A DNA stretch of 47,625 nt, from positions 1 to 47,625 of the forward strand of contig JBAXED010000019.1 in assembly GCA_037140615.1 (NCBI GenBank). Direction: 5' to 3'. Origin of the DNA: CAINVV01 sp037140615. GTDB lineage: Bacteria > Bacteroidota > Bacteroidia > Bacteroidales > Prolixibacteraceae. Positions 1-8,481 of this stretch are shown here, piece after piece. The notes beneath the pieces are model-generated. The model did not search any database. It worked only from the letters and a program-made list of their open reading frames with translations, and was not told where the DNA came from. Both the position numbers and the translations under genes were made by a program. Within the stretch, counting starts at the first letter, position 1, and the number at the start of each line of letters is the position of its first letter.

Positions 1-74
1 CTTCGTTTCTTTGCAATCGCTGAAAAATTCAGTGTGTAAATTTAACAATAGTAACTACGTAAAATTAAAAAATT

Positions 75-311
75 ATGTCTGACATTACGGCTAAGGTAAA
101 AGCAATCATCGTTGATAAACTTGGAGTTGACGAAAGCGAAGTAACTACAGAAGCGTCCTTTACAAACGATTTGGGTGCAGATTCTTTGGACACTGTAGAG
201 TTAATTATGGAATTTGAAAAAGAGTTCGGTATTGCTATCCCTGATGATCAAGCAGAAAAAATTGGCACCGTTGGTGACGCCATCAATTACATCACTGAAA
301 ACGCGAAGTAA
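75..311 (+). CDS. acpP: Acyl carrier protein
   Basis: This is the 78-residue carrier of growing acyl chains in type II fatty acid synthesis, acting in the cytosol. The DSLDTVEL motif is visible, and its serine (about residue 37) is the 4'-phosphopantetheine site. The acidic composition and length are normal for the family. The ATG follows an A-rich leader with no clear Shine-Dalgarno sequence, as is usual in Bacteroidota. It is first in an apparent acpP-fabF-rnc operon, with 27 bases before fabF. The promoter is probably at or beyond the left edge of the window. Confidence 0.97.
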   Translation: MSDITAKVKAIIVDKLGVDESEVTTEASFTNDLGADSLDTVELIMEFEKEFGIAIPDDQAEKIGTVGDAINYITENAK

Positions 312-338
312 CAAATCAGTAAGGTCTTAAAAATCAAT

Positions 339-1589
339 ATGGAATTAAAACGAGTTGTTGTTACCGGACTTGGCACAATCAACCCGCTAGGCAAAAATGT
401 TGAAGAGTTTTGGGAAGGCCTAAGTAATGGGGTCAGCGGCGCGGGCCCCATTACTCGTTTTGATGCCTCCAAGTTCAGGACAACATTTGCCTGCGAGATA
501 AAGAATTTCAATCCAAATGAATACCTGAATCGGAAAGAGGTGCAAAAGCACGATATGTACGCACAATATGCGTATATCGCAGCATCTCAAGCCATTGAAA
601 ACTCAGGACTGGATCTCTCCAAAATCGATAAAGATGAGGTAGGAGTTATTTGGGGAGCAGGTATTGGAGGATTAGATACCTTCTTTCAGTCTGTTACCGA
701 GTTCAATATCAACCCGGATAATCCGAGATTCTCGCCTTTTTTCATCCCTAAAATGATTGCAAATATGGCAAGTGGGAACATTGCCATGCAGTATGGTTTC
801 AGAGGTCCGACGATTACAACGGTTACTGCCTGTGCATCTGCAACCCATGCCATGATAGATGCTGCTACATACATTCGTTTAGGTAAAGCCAATATTTTTA
901 TCGCCGGAGGATCAGAGGCTGCTATAACACAGGCAGGGGTAGGTGGTTTCAACGCAATGCATGCATTATCTACTCGAAACGATGATCCAAAAACCGCCTC
1001 TCGTCCATTCGACAAAGACCGCGATGGTTTTGTTATGGGTGAAGGAGCCGGAGCGCTGATCCTGGAAGAATATGAGCATGCAATTGCTCGTGGGGCAACG
1101 ATCTGGGCAGAACTTGTTGGCGGAGGGATGTCTACTGATGCTTACCACATGACTGCTCCGGATCCGGAAGGTGGCGGTGCATCCCTGGTCATGAAAAGAG
1201 CATTGAATGATGCGGGAATTCAACCGGAAGATATCGACTACATCAATGTTCATGGCACTTCAACAGGTTTAGGCGACATTGCTGAACCCAAGGCAATCAA
1301 AAAAGTATTCGGAGACCATATTTACAAAGTGAGCATCAGCGCAACGAAGTCGATGACCGGTCATCTACTCGGTGCTGCAGGAGCCGTCGAGGCCATTGCA
1401 TGTATACTTGCTATGAAATACAGTCTAATTCCGCCAACAATAAACCAATTTAATCTTGATCCGGAACTTGATCCAAATATTGATTTTACTTTCAACAAAG
1501 CAAAATCACGAAATATCAACTACGCATTGAGTAATACTTTTGGTTTTGGCGGTCACAACGGTACCGTTATTTTCAAAAAATTAGTCTAA
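339..1589 (+). CDS. fabF: 3-oxoacyl-[ACP] synthase II (KAS II)
   Basis: This is the condensing enzyme of fatty acid elongation, which joins malonyl-ACP to acyl-ACP. At 416 residues it has the usual length. The Cys-His-His triad is present: Cys165 in TVTACASATH, His305 in NVHGTSTG and His342 in MTGHLLGAAGA, followed by the C-terminal NTFGFGGHN loop. It lies directly after its carrier protein acpP and four bases before rnc, so all three are probably cotranscribed. All key residues of FabF are intact. Confidence 0.97.
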   Translation: MELKRVVVTGLGTINPLGKNVEEFWEGLSNGVSGAGPITRFDASKFRTTFACEIKNFNPNEYLNRKEVQKHDMYAQYAYIAASQAIENSGLDLSKIDKDEVGVIWGAGIGGLDTFFQSVTEFNINPDNPRFSPFFIPKMIANMASGNIAMQYGFRGPTITTVTACASATHAMIDAATYIRLGKANIFIAGGSEAAITQAGVGGFNAMHALSTRNDDPKTASRPFDKDRDGFVMGEGAGALILEEYEHAIARGATIWAELVGGGMSTDAYHMTAPDPEGGGASLVMKRALNDAGIQPEDIDYINVHGTSTGLGDIAEPKAIKKVFGDHIYKVSISATKSMTGHLLGAAGAVEAIACILAMKYSLIPPTINQFNLDPELDPNIDFTFNKAKSRNINYALSNTFGFGGHNGTVIFKKLV

Positions 1590-1593
1590 GTAC

Positions 1594-2340
1594 GTGTTCA
1601 GAAATCTGATATACAGAATAAAACTCTTTTCTTCCCCAAGAAAGGAGTTTTATTCATATATCAAGGATTTGACAGGGCACAGTCCCCTAAAGTTTAAACT
1701 TTACGACATTGCCTTTATCCATAAATCGGCCTCCTATGTCGATGAAATGGGAAATGTAGTTAACAATGAACGGCTTGAATACCTTGGCGATGCGGTTCTT
1801 GGAACCATCGTTGCCGAATATCTATACAACCGATTCCCTTTCAAAGATGAAGGTTTTCTGACCCAGCTCAGATCTCGGGTAGTTAACCGGAGCTTTCTGA
1901 CTCAGCTTACTTTTAAGATGAAACTGAACAGATATGTAATCTCCAATGCAAACTCTGTAAGCGAATCGAGTCATTTGTACGGCGATTTACTGGAAGCTTT
2001 TATTGGAGCAATCTATCTCGACAGCGGTTATGCTGTAACCAAAAAATTTGTGATCAAAAAAATATTCAATCAGCATGTCGATATCCAGGAGATGGAGAAA
2101 GTCGATAACAATTTCAAAAGTCAGCTGATCGAGTGGGGACAGAAAATTAAGCAGGACGTGGAATTCAAAACCACCAACAATCCAGACCCTGGACCTGAGA
2201 AAATGCCCTTTGTATCAGAAGTATGCGTTGATGGACAAGTAAAGGGAAGAGGAGAAGGATTTTCCAAAAAAGAAGCTCAACAAAATGCTGCCCAACATGC
2301 ACTTGAGAGGCTCAGCGTGGAGGAAACAGAGAACCGTTAA
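1594..2340 (+). CDS. rnc: Ribonuclease III
   Basis: This double-stranded RNA endonuclease takes part in rRNA and mRNA processing. The 248-residue protein has the signature NERLEYLGDA, with probable metal ligands Glu59, Glu62 and Asp66. The second acidic pair is Asp131 and Glu134 in GDLLEAFIGAIYLD. A double-stranded RNA-binding domain fills about residues 170-242, including GRGEGFSKKEAQQNAA. The start codon is GTG, four bases after the fabF stop. No ATG lies upstream in frame, and the next downstream ATG would cut into the catalytic domain, so GTG is preferred. An N-terminal extension of about 20 residues precedes the core. Confidence 0.95.
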   Translation: MFRNLIYRIKLFSSPRKEFYSYIKDLTGHSPLKFKLYDIAFIHKSASYVDEMGNVVNNERLEYLGDAVLGTIVAEYLYNRFPFKDEGFLTQLRSRVVNRSFLTQLTFKMKLNRYVISNANSVSESSHLYGDLLEAFIGAIYLDSGYAVTKKFVIKKIFNQHVDIQEMEKVDNNFKSQLIEWGQKIKQDVEFKTTNNPDPGPEKMPFVSEVCVDGQVKGRGEGFSKKEAQQNAAQHALERLSVEETENR

Positions 2341-2391
2341 AAGCTTGGTTAAATATTGTTAAGGATCTTCCGCCCAACGGATTATTAACTC

Positions 2392-2399
2392 TATATTTG
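2392..2399 (+). promoter_or_regulatory. Candidate -7 element of rprX, very close to the start codon
   Basis: TATATTTG matches the Bacteroidota -7 consensus TAnnTTTG exactly and ends four bases before the ATG of the kinase gene. If it is used, transcription would begin at or beside the start codon and give a leaderless or nearly leaderless mRNA. No TTTG box is visible at the usual -33 distance, so chance is possible. Confidence 0.35.
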
Positions 2400-2403
2400 T
2401 TTT

Positions 2404-3927
2404 ATGAGCAAAAAGATGATCAATATACTCGCGACAGTGATGGCAATCGCCGTTGCAGCAATGGTTTGGGTACAAATGATCACCATCAACAAAACTTCCA
2501 TTCTTCAAGAGAAAGATTTTACTTTTATCATCAATGTTGTACTGAATGATGTCAAGGAAACGATTGAATATGAGGAGTGGAAGCTTTTTTACCAACCCGA
2601 TGTATCTTATTACTCATCTGGCACGAACTCGCCAAGTGGCATTAGTATTTACCCCAATTCCGACTCTGGAGAGTCTCTGAATAAACTTGGTGTCTCCGGC
2701 GAATTGACCATCTCCTATAGCCAAAAAACATACAAAGCCTCTAATGGGAAAACAGAGGTCAACAATTCCTATTTAGATCTTGATATTTCCAGCATGCGCA
2801 GTGCATACAAACGCGAGAGTGAGAAGCAGGCACAATTACTTCGTTATCAAGATTTTATGCAGATTCGTTCTAATTTGAAGATATCTAACAGGGTTGAACC
2901 GGAGTATTTGAAACAAGTTCTGGAGTTGGAACTGAGAGACAGAGGGATCTTAAGTCAGTATAAATATTGTGTCAAATCAACTGTCGGCGGGAAGACTGAA
3001 ATAGTATTGGGTGATCCAGATTACAATCCAACCAAAGGAACCAAGGAATATAAAACACCACTTTTTTACGATCAGGCATCTTCCAAACCAAATTTTCTGG
3101 TTGTCTATTTTCCCAATCAACATGCAGAACATATTAAAGCTATGTCCAATGTCGTTCTGCCTTCTCTCATACTGATACTCATCATCATCGGGATTTTCGT
3201 CTTTACCTTGCAGATCATCCTTCGCCAGAAGAAGTTGTCACAGATAAAGAATGACTTTATCAACAACATGACGCATGAGCTGAAGACCCCAATCTCAACC
3301 ATATCCCTGGCATCTCAGATGCTGAAGGACAATTCCCTGGTCCATTCAACCTCCACCATTGATCATATTTCAGGCGTCATTTTTGATGAGAGCAAAAGAT
3401 TGAGCAGTCAGGTTGAGAAAGTACTTCAAATGGCAGTTTTCAATGAAGGAAAGTTGAAATTAAAATTTACTGCAATAGACCTGAACCAGATTATATCGCA
3501 GGCGGCCTCCAATTTTGAGATCCGCCTGACGAACTCAAACGGGACATTGGAAACCTCCATTCTGGCCGAAAATCCATTGATCAATGGGGACGAAGTCCAT
3601 ATTACAAATGTCATTTTCAATCTGCTGGACAATGCGGAAAAATACAGCAAAGAAATTCCAAAGATTGAAATATTGACCGAAAACAAAGGCAGCTGGGTAA
3701 TTGTTCAGATTAAAGATTATGGGATTGGCATTTCAAAAGAAAATCTCACACAAATTTTTGAACGCTTTTACCGTATACCTACCGGGAACGTGCACAACGT
3801 GAAAGGGTTCGGACTTGGACTCTCGTACGTTAAACGTATCGTAGAGGAACATCATGGAAAAATTAAAGTAGAAAGTACAGTAGGGAAAGGAACTAAATTC
3901 AGAATCTATTTCCCTATTATTAAATAG
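2404..3927 (+). CDS. rprX: Sensor histidine kinase, RprX-like
   Basis: This is a membrane histidine kinase of 507 residues. A first membrane segment spans about residues 7-27, then a roughly 220-residue extracytoplasmic region, then a second segment at about 250-273. There is no obvious HAMP domain. The dimerisation box is NNMTHELKTPIS with phospho-acceptor His291. The ATPase domain has the N box around NVIFNLLDNAEKYS, the G1 box DYGIGIS (438-444) and the G2 box KGFGLGLSYV (467-476). It lies eight bases before an OmpR-type regulator closely resembling RprY of Bacteroides fragilis, which justifies the symbol. The signal it senses cannot be read from sequence. Confidence 0.85.
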   Translation: MSKKMINILATVMAIAVAAMVWVQMITINKTSILQEKDFTFIINVVLNDVKETIEYEEWKLFYQPDVSYYSSGTNSPSGISIYPNSDSGESLNKLGVSGELTISYSQKTYKASNGKTEVNNSYLDLDISSMRSAYKRESEKQAQLLRYQDFMQIRSNLKISNRVEPEYLKQVLELELRDRGILSQYKYCVKSTVGGKTEIVLGDPDYNPTKGTKEYKTPLFYDQASSKPNFLVVYFPNQHAEHIKAMSNVVLPSLILILIIIGIFVFTLQIILRQKKLSQIKNDFINNMTHELKTPISTISLASQMLKDNSLVHSTSTIDHISGVIFDESKRLSSQVEKVLQMAVFNEGKLKLKFTAIDLNQIISQAASNFEIRLTNSNGTLETSILAENPLINGDEVHITNVIFNLLDNAEKYSKEIPKIEILTENKGSWVIVQIKDYGIGISKENLTQIFERFYRIPTGNVHNVKGFGLGLSYVKRIVEEHHGKIKVESTVGKGTKFRIYFPIIK

Positions 3928-3935
3928 TTTACATT

Positions 3936-4622
3936 ATGGAAAAGAAGATGAGAGTTATCTTAAGTGAAGATGATGAAAACCTGGGATCGTTGCTCAGGGA
4001 GTATTTAATTGCCAAAGGCTACGATACGGATCTTTATCCCGATGGGGAGGCTGCGTTTAAAGGCTTCCAGAAAAATCAATATGATCTGTGCATCTTCGAT
4101 GTGATGATGCCGAAAAAAGACGGATTTTCATTGGCGAAAGATGTTCGCATGATAAACAGTGAAATACCGATCATCTTTCTTACTGCTAAGAACATGAAAG
4201 AGGATGTGATCGAAGGATTTCGACTTGGCGCCGATGATTACATGACAAAACCTTTCAGCATGGAAGAGCTGATCTTTCGTATCGAAGCCATCCTGAGAAG
4301 GACAATTGGTGAGGCAGACAATACACAAGTAATTTTCAAGTTGGGGCGTTATACCTTTGATGCCCGCAAGCAAACACTTTCGGATGCCAACGACAGCACC
4401 AAATTAACAACGAAAGAATCTGAGCTGCTGCGCTTGCTTTGTGTCAATGCCAACAAGGTTCTGGAACGCAATTATGCCCTGAAAACCATCTGGGTCGATG
4501 ACAATTATTTCAATGCCCGTAGCATGGATGTTTACATCACCAAGCTAAGAAAACACCTGAAAGACGAGGAGGGGATTGAGATTATTAACATCCACGGAAA
4601 AGGGTACAAGCTGATTATTTAG
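3936..4622 (+). CDS. rprY: OmpR-family response regulator, RprY-like
   Basis: The 228-residue DNA-binding regulator is partner of the upstream kinase. The receiver domain (about 5-120) shows the acidic pocket EDDEN, phospho-acceptor Asp55 in FDVMMPKKDGF, Thr83 in FLTAK and Lys105 in TKPFSMEEL. A winged-helix domain follows (about 130-228) with TTKESELLRLLC and the closing HGKGYKL. Wording of the receiver domain is very close to RprY as I remember it. The ATG at 3936 is chosen; an internal ATG at 3948 would also leave the whole receiver domain. Its stop codon abuts a palindromic repeat shared with convergent lepA. Confidence 0.88.
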   Translation: MEKKMRVILSEDDENLGSLLREYLIAKGYDTDLYPDGEAAFKGFQKNQYDLCIFDVMMPKKDGFSLAKDVRMINSEIPIIFLTAKNMKEDVIEGFRLGADDYMTKPFSMEELIFRIEAILRRTIGEADNTQVIFKLGRYTFDARKQTLSDANDSTKLTTKESELLRLLCVNANKVLERNYALKTIWVDDNYFNARSMDVYITKLRKHLKDEEGIEIINIHGKGYKLII

Positions 4623-4735
4623 AGATATAAGACATGAGATATGAAACATGAGATATTTAAGGAGTTCTAACAAGAATAACTCATGTCTCATGTCTCATGT
4701 CTTATATCTCATGTCTTATATCTCATGTCTTTTTA
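4622..4735. repeat. Inverted repeat of ACATGAG-type units between convergent genes; likely two-way terminator
   Basis: The gap between the rprY stop and the lepA stop consists almost wholly of short units. The left arm (about 4623-4656) has ATAAGACATGAGATATG-like copies. The right arm (about 4680-4731) has CTCATGTC and ATCTCATGTCTTAT copies and ends in a T run. The arms are complementary and would fold into a long imperfect hairpin in RNA from either strand. The same 14-base unit recurs at 38706-38747 and, inverted, at 38194-38227. Confidence 0.8.
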
Positions 4736-6529
4736 ATCTAGCTTCAGTACGGCAAGGAACGCCTTCTGCGGTACTTCCACGTTGCCAATCTGTTTCATCC
4801 GCTTCTTGCCCTTCTTCTGCTTGTCGAGAAGTTTCCGCTTTCGCGTGATGTCACCACCATAACATTTGGCGGTTACGTCTTTACGCACTGCCTTTACGGT
4901 TTCCCTGGAGATAATTTTAGCTCCGATGGCGCCCTGGATGGCCACATCATATTGTTGCCTTGGAATCAGTTCCTTTAGCTTCTCACAGATCCGTCGACCA
5001 AATGTATATGCATTGTCGACATGCAAAAGAGTAGAAAGAGCATCAACAGGTTCACTGTTGAGCAAAATATCCAGCTTAACCAGTTTGGCCGGACGATAGC
5101 CGGTAATATGATAATCAAAAGAGGCATAGCCCTTTGAAATACTTTTCAACTTGTCGTAAAAATCTATCACTATCTCCCCGAGTGGCATATCAAATGAGAG
5201 CTCAGCGCGGTCGGCAGTCAGGTAATCCTGCTTCGTCATCATGCCACGCTTCTCCAAACACAGTGTCATTATAGACCCAATGTATTCTGACCGCGTAATG
5301 ATCTGCGCATGGATAAAAGGTTCTTCAATCTGTTCAATCAGGGTGGCTTCCGGCAATCCCGCAGGATTATAAACCTCGAAAGTCTCCCCTCCCCTGGTAG
5401 TGACCATGTACGACACGTTAGGAACAGTCGTAATTACGTTCATGTCAAACTCGCGATCAAGCCGCTCCTGTACTATCTCCATGTGCAACAATCCAAGGAA
5501 GCCGCAACGGAAACCGAAGCCCAATGCCATGGATGATTCGGGTACATAAGTCAACGAAGCATCGTTGAGTTGAAGCTTTTCCATGGCACCGCGTAAATCC
5601 TCATAATCTTCACTGTCAATTGGATAAACACCGGCAAAAACCATCGGCTTCACCTCCTCAAAACCGGAGATCATCGATGCACATGGATTTTTGAGATGGG
5701 TAATGGTATCGCCCACTTTGATCTCTTTGGCTGTTTTGATACCACAAATGATGTAACCAACATCACCTGCACTTAACTCAGTGCGGATTTCCAATCCCAT
5801 CTTCAACACCCCAACTTCATCGACCACGTACTGTTTGTCTGCAGCCATAAATTTGACCGGATCACCCTTTTTGACAGTTCCATTGGCAACCTTGAAATAG
5901 GCTATAACCCCTCTGAACTGATTGAAAACGGAATCGAAAATCAATGCCTGAAGGGGTGCTTCAGGATCTCCGCTGGGAGCAGGTATATCGGTCAGAATCC
6001 TTTCAAGAATCTCGGCCACTCCATCGCCGGTTTTTCCTGAAGCTCTTATGATGGTCGACCTTTTACAGCCTATCAATTCGATGATCTGGTCCTCAACTAT
6101 TTCGGGCATCGCATTTGGAAGATCCATTTTATTCAGAATAGGAATGATCTCCAAGTCGTGTTCAATGGCCAGATAGAGGTTCGAAATTGTTTGGGCCTGA
6201 ATACCCTGTGTTGCGTCAATGATAAGCAAAGCACCTTCGCAGGCAGCGATAGACCTTGAAACTTCGTATGAGAAGTCAACATGCCCCGGAGTATCGATCA
6301 GGTTTAACAGAAATTTTTCACCTTCGTGAATATACTCCATCTGAATCGCATGACTCTTGATGGTAATTCCCCGCTCCTTCTCAAGATCCATGTCATCCAA
6401 CACCTGTGCCTCCATATCGCGTCCACTAATCGTCGAGGTCAACTCCAGCAAACGGTCGGCTAGGGTACTTTTACCATGGTCAATGTGCGCAATGATGCAA
6501 AAATTTCGGGTGTTATTTCTGTCTGACAT
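4733..6529 (-). CDS. lepA: Elongation factor 4 (LepA), ribosome-associated GTPase
   Basis: This GTPase acts on ribosomes during translation, through back-translocation or initiation effects. The 598-residue protein has the full family length. The GTPase motifs are AHIDHGKST (P-loop, about 14-22), DTPGH (79-83) and NKMD (133-136). The C terminus carries the LepA-specific lysine-rich region DKQKKGKKRMKQIG. The ATG at 6529 gives the expected N terminus MSDRNNTRNFC. A perfect TAnnTTTG element lies about 50 bases upstream. Confidence 0.97.
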   Translation of the reverse strand: MSDRNNTRNFCIIAHIDHGKSTLADRLLELTSTISGRDMEAQVLDDMDLEKERGITIKSHAIQMEYIHEGEKFLLNLIDTPGHVDFSYEVSRSIAACEGALLIIDATQGIQAQTISNLYLAIEHDLEIIPILNKMDLPNAMPEIVEDQIIELIGCKRSTIIRASGKTGDGVAEILERILTDIPAPSGDPEAPLQALIFDSVFNQFRGVIAYFKVANGTVKKGDPVKFMAADKQYVVDEVGVLKMGLEIRTELSAGDVGYIICGIKTAKEIKVGDTITHLKNPCASMISGFEEVKPMVFAGVYPIDSEDYEDLRGAMEKLQLNDASLTYVPESSMALGFGFRCGFLGLLHMEIVQERLDREFDMNVITTVPNVSYMVTTRGGETFEVYNPAGLPEATLIEQIEEPFIHAQIITRSEYIGSIMTLCLEKRGMMTKQDYLTADRAELSFDMPLGEIVIDFYDKLKSISKGYASFDYHITGYRPAKLVKLDILLNSEPVDALSTLLHVDNAYTFGRRICEKLKELIPRQQYDVAIQGAIGAKIISRETVKAVRKDVTAKCYGGDITRKRKLLDKQKKGKKRMKQIGNVEVPQKAFLAVLKLD

Positions 6530-6577
6530 ACCTTATATGCTTGATAATCTGTACTTCTGAAAATAATTAAATCTGCG

Positions 6578-6585
6578 CAAAGATA
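6578..6585 (-). promoter_or_regulatory. Candidate lepA promoter, -7 element
   Basis: Read on the minus strand this is TATCTTTG followed by C, a perfect match to the Bacteroidota -7 consensus TAnnTTTG. Transcription would start near 6571, leaving about 40 bases of leader. A -33 TTTG box is not evident. Confidence 0.5.
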
Positions 6586-6596
6586 AACAAAAGTTT

Positions 6597-6645
6597 GGGG
6601 TTTGAAGTACTTGAAGTTTGGAGTACTTAAAGTTTGGAGTGAAAT
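6597..6645. repeat. Short imperfect tandem repeat upstream of lepA
   Basis: GAAGTACTT and AAGTTTGGAGT alternate several times. The style is similar to the other short-unit intergenic repeats in this window, but the unit differs. The rest of the gap up to 6721 holds no gene that I can see. Confidence 0.55.
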
Positions 6646-6721
6646 CAGCCCCGGTTCACTCAAAACCTCAGTCTATCTCGGTGCTTCACTTTGTTCCTCT
6701 GTGTAACATTATACTGAAGGA

Positions 6722-7882
6722 CTACTTTTTGGCTGAATCAAATTTGACATTGAATACCACCACCTCCGGCGTATTTCCTATCCTAACCGGCGGTCCCCAG
6801 GAGCCAAATCCAGAAGAAACATAAAAGATGGTGTTACCCTTTTGCTTCAATCCCCAGCTAAGCTCAAAAATAGCTTTTGTAATAAAGTTGAAAGGCCACA
6901 TTTGTCCATGGTGCGTATGACCAGACAAATGCAGGTCTGCGCCCACATCAACTGCTTCCTGCAGGTTGAAGGGCTGGTGGTTCATCACAATAATCGGTTT
7001 GGTATGATCCAAATTTTTTGTTAACTCTTTCAATTCATGCGGATTACTGGGCCCTCCCATGCGTCGGCTGTCACGGTCATCCCTGCCCACCAGTTGTATC
7101 CCATCAGGAAGTGTGACCACCTCATCCCGCAGAACCTTGATATGGATGCTTTCCAGGTATGGCAAAGTATTCTGTATTCCACCTATGTATTCATGATTAC
7201 CAGGAATGGCATAAACGCCAAGCGGCGTGCGGATCTCCTGGATATGTTTCCCGAGATTCTTTCGAAGCGCCGGACCGATGTCCCCATCCACCAAGTCGCC
7301 ACAAAGCAGCACCAAATCCGGCTTTTGCTCATTGATAATACGCACAAGTTTTAGTTCTTGTCTCTCACCGATCAGGGCGCCCAAATGAATATCAGAAGCC
7401 ATCAATATTTTGAGTTCAGGATTCCCTGATACGGCTTTGTGAATTGTTAAGGGTATCTCTTTAATTCTGGTTGTCAACGCATTAATATATCCCCCAATGA
7501 CCACCATCGAAACAATCCCGATGACTGCATATCCCAAATTTAACTTTCCGGCTACTGAAAAAACGGGCAAGAAATGAAAGAAGTAATTTGCTAGCCGGAT
7601 GAGATCTATCACCAGAAGTGCCATCAGAAAATAGAACATAAAAGCAAGCCAGAAAGCTCCGATTCTGTAGATGAATTCGCTTACAACCGATGAGGCTGTC
7701 CTTTCCCAAAACATGCCAATCAGGAATGAGGAAACCAATGTCCAGAAAATGACCGTGTACCATTTTTTTATGGCAGGAGTGCATGAGAAGACCATCAATC
7801 CTCGGGTGAAAACGAAATAATTGAGTGAAGAATAGACGATCAGGACGATGCTGAAAAATATGACAAAAGTGAGTGTTCTCAT
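6722..7882 (-). CDS. Membrane-anchored calcineurin-like metallophosphoesterase
   Basis: The protein has an N-terminal membrane part of about 140 residues with four or five hydrophobic segments, then a metallophosphoesterase domain. Numbered from the ATG at 7882 (386 residues), the metal-binding motifs are SDIHLG (Asp164, His166), GDLVDG (195-200), GNHE (228-231), the NHQP stretch near 301 and GHTHHGQ (321-327). This order is typical of YkuE/YaeI-type membrane phosphoesterases, some of which act on UDP-sugars or lipids; the substrate here is unknown. A longer frame could start at TTG 7912, but the candidate promoter at 7901-7908 lies inside that extension, so the ATG is preferred. Confidence 0.88.
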   Translation of the reverse strand: MRTLTFVIFFSIVLIVYSSLNYFVFTRGLMVFSCTPAIKKWYTVIFWTLVSSFLIGMFWERTASSVVSEFIYRIGAFWLAFMFYFLMALLVIDLIRLANYFFHFLPVFSVAGKLNLGYAVIGIVSMVVIGGYINALTTRIKEIPLTIHKAVSGNPELKILMASDIHLGALIGERQELKLVRIINEQKPDLVLLCGDLVDGDIGPALRKNLGKHIQEIRTPLGVYAIPGNHEYIGGIQNTLPYLESIHIKVLRDEVVTLPDGIQLVGRDDRDSRRMGGPSNPHELKELTKNLDHTKPIIVMNHQPFNLQEAVDVGADLHLSGHTHHGQMWPFNFITKAIFELSWGLKQKGNTIFYVSSGFGSWGPPVRIGNTPEVVVFNVKFDSAKK

Positions 7883-7900
7883 AACTATATATTCGAAGCG

Positions 7901-7908
7901 CAAAACTA
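7901..7908 (-). promoter_or_regulatory. Candidate -7 element for the membrane metallophosphoesterase
   Basis: On the minus strand the sequence is TAGTTTTG followed by C, a perfect TAnnTTTG. It would start transcription near 7894, about 12 bases before the ATG at 7882. It sits back to back with the element at 7951-7958 for the divergent gene. Confidence 0.45.
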
Positions 7909-7950
7909 TCAATTATTTCGGGGGTATAAATCCCATCCGCCCAATTTGAT

Positions 7951-7958
7951 TATATTTG
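7951..7958 (+). promoter_or_regulatory. Candidate -7 element for the DUF6452-DUF6048 pair
   Basis: TATATTTG followed by C matches the Bacteroidota -7 consensus exactly and lies 31 bases before the ATG at 7990. No -33 TTTG is seen at the usual distance. Confidence 0.5.
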
Positions 7959-7989
7959 CCGCAAGATACACCACAAACCTTTTTGACGA

Positions 7990-8481
7990 ATGCGTTTTCG
8001 GCTCACACTTCTTCTTCCGGCATTCATGTTACTTCTTTCCTGTAACAGCGGTTCCCACTGCTACGAGTCGTCAAACACATTGTTGGTAACAGCCTTTACT
8101 GCAAACACAACCATAAATATCGATTCAATTCTTGTAAAAGGATACAACAGAAATGCCATAGGTGATACGCTGGCTTACAGTAAAACACCGGCTTTGGTTA
8201 AAACTGCAGGCTTGCCACTCTCCCTGACTGCTGATTCAACAGGATTTGTTGTCTTTGCAAACGGGAAATCAGCCACATTCTGGCTAAAACACACTATGAA
8301 CTTTCAATTGATATCACAAAGTTGCGGCTTTGCACCTAATTACGTGCTTACCGCAACCCGACATAGTTCCCTGATTGACTCAATTAAGGTTTGGGATCAG
8401 CTTGTCGGACCCAAATCTGTAGAAAAATATGCTACCCTTGGACAGAATATTACGGTCTATCTTCATCTTACTACTCCTTAG
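7990..8481 (+). CDS. DUF6452-like lipoprotein
   Basis: This is a small predicted lipoprotein of 163 residues. The signal peptide ends in LLLSC, giving a lipidated Cys18. The mature part contains an IDSILVKGYNR segment and a cysteine near the end of the central region (QSCGF). The layout, and the overlap with a DUF6048-type gene, match the DUF6452 family as I recall it in Bacteroidales; I did not run a profile search. The function is unknown. Its last 53 bases overlap the next gene in another frame, suggesting translational coupling. Confidence 0.75.
   Translation: MRFRLTLLLPAFMLLLSCNSGSHCYESSNTLLVTAFTANTTINIDSILVKGYNRNAIGDTLAYSKTPALVKTAGLPLSLTADSTGFVVFANGKSATFWLKHTMNFQLISQSCGFAPNYVLTATRHSSLIDSIKVWDQLVGPKSVEKYATLGQNITVYLHLTTP

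Noticed and set aside
4648..4848. Plus-strand frame over the repeat and the end of lepA
   Set aside because: The first half translates the CTCATGTC repeats and the second half is antisense to lepA.
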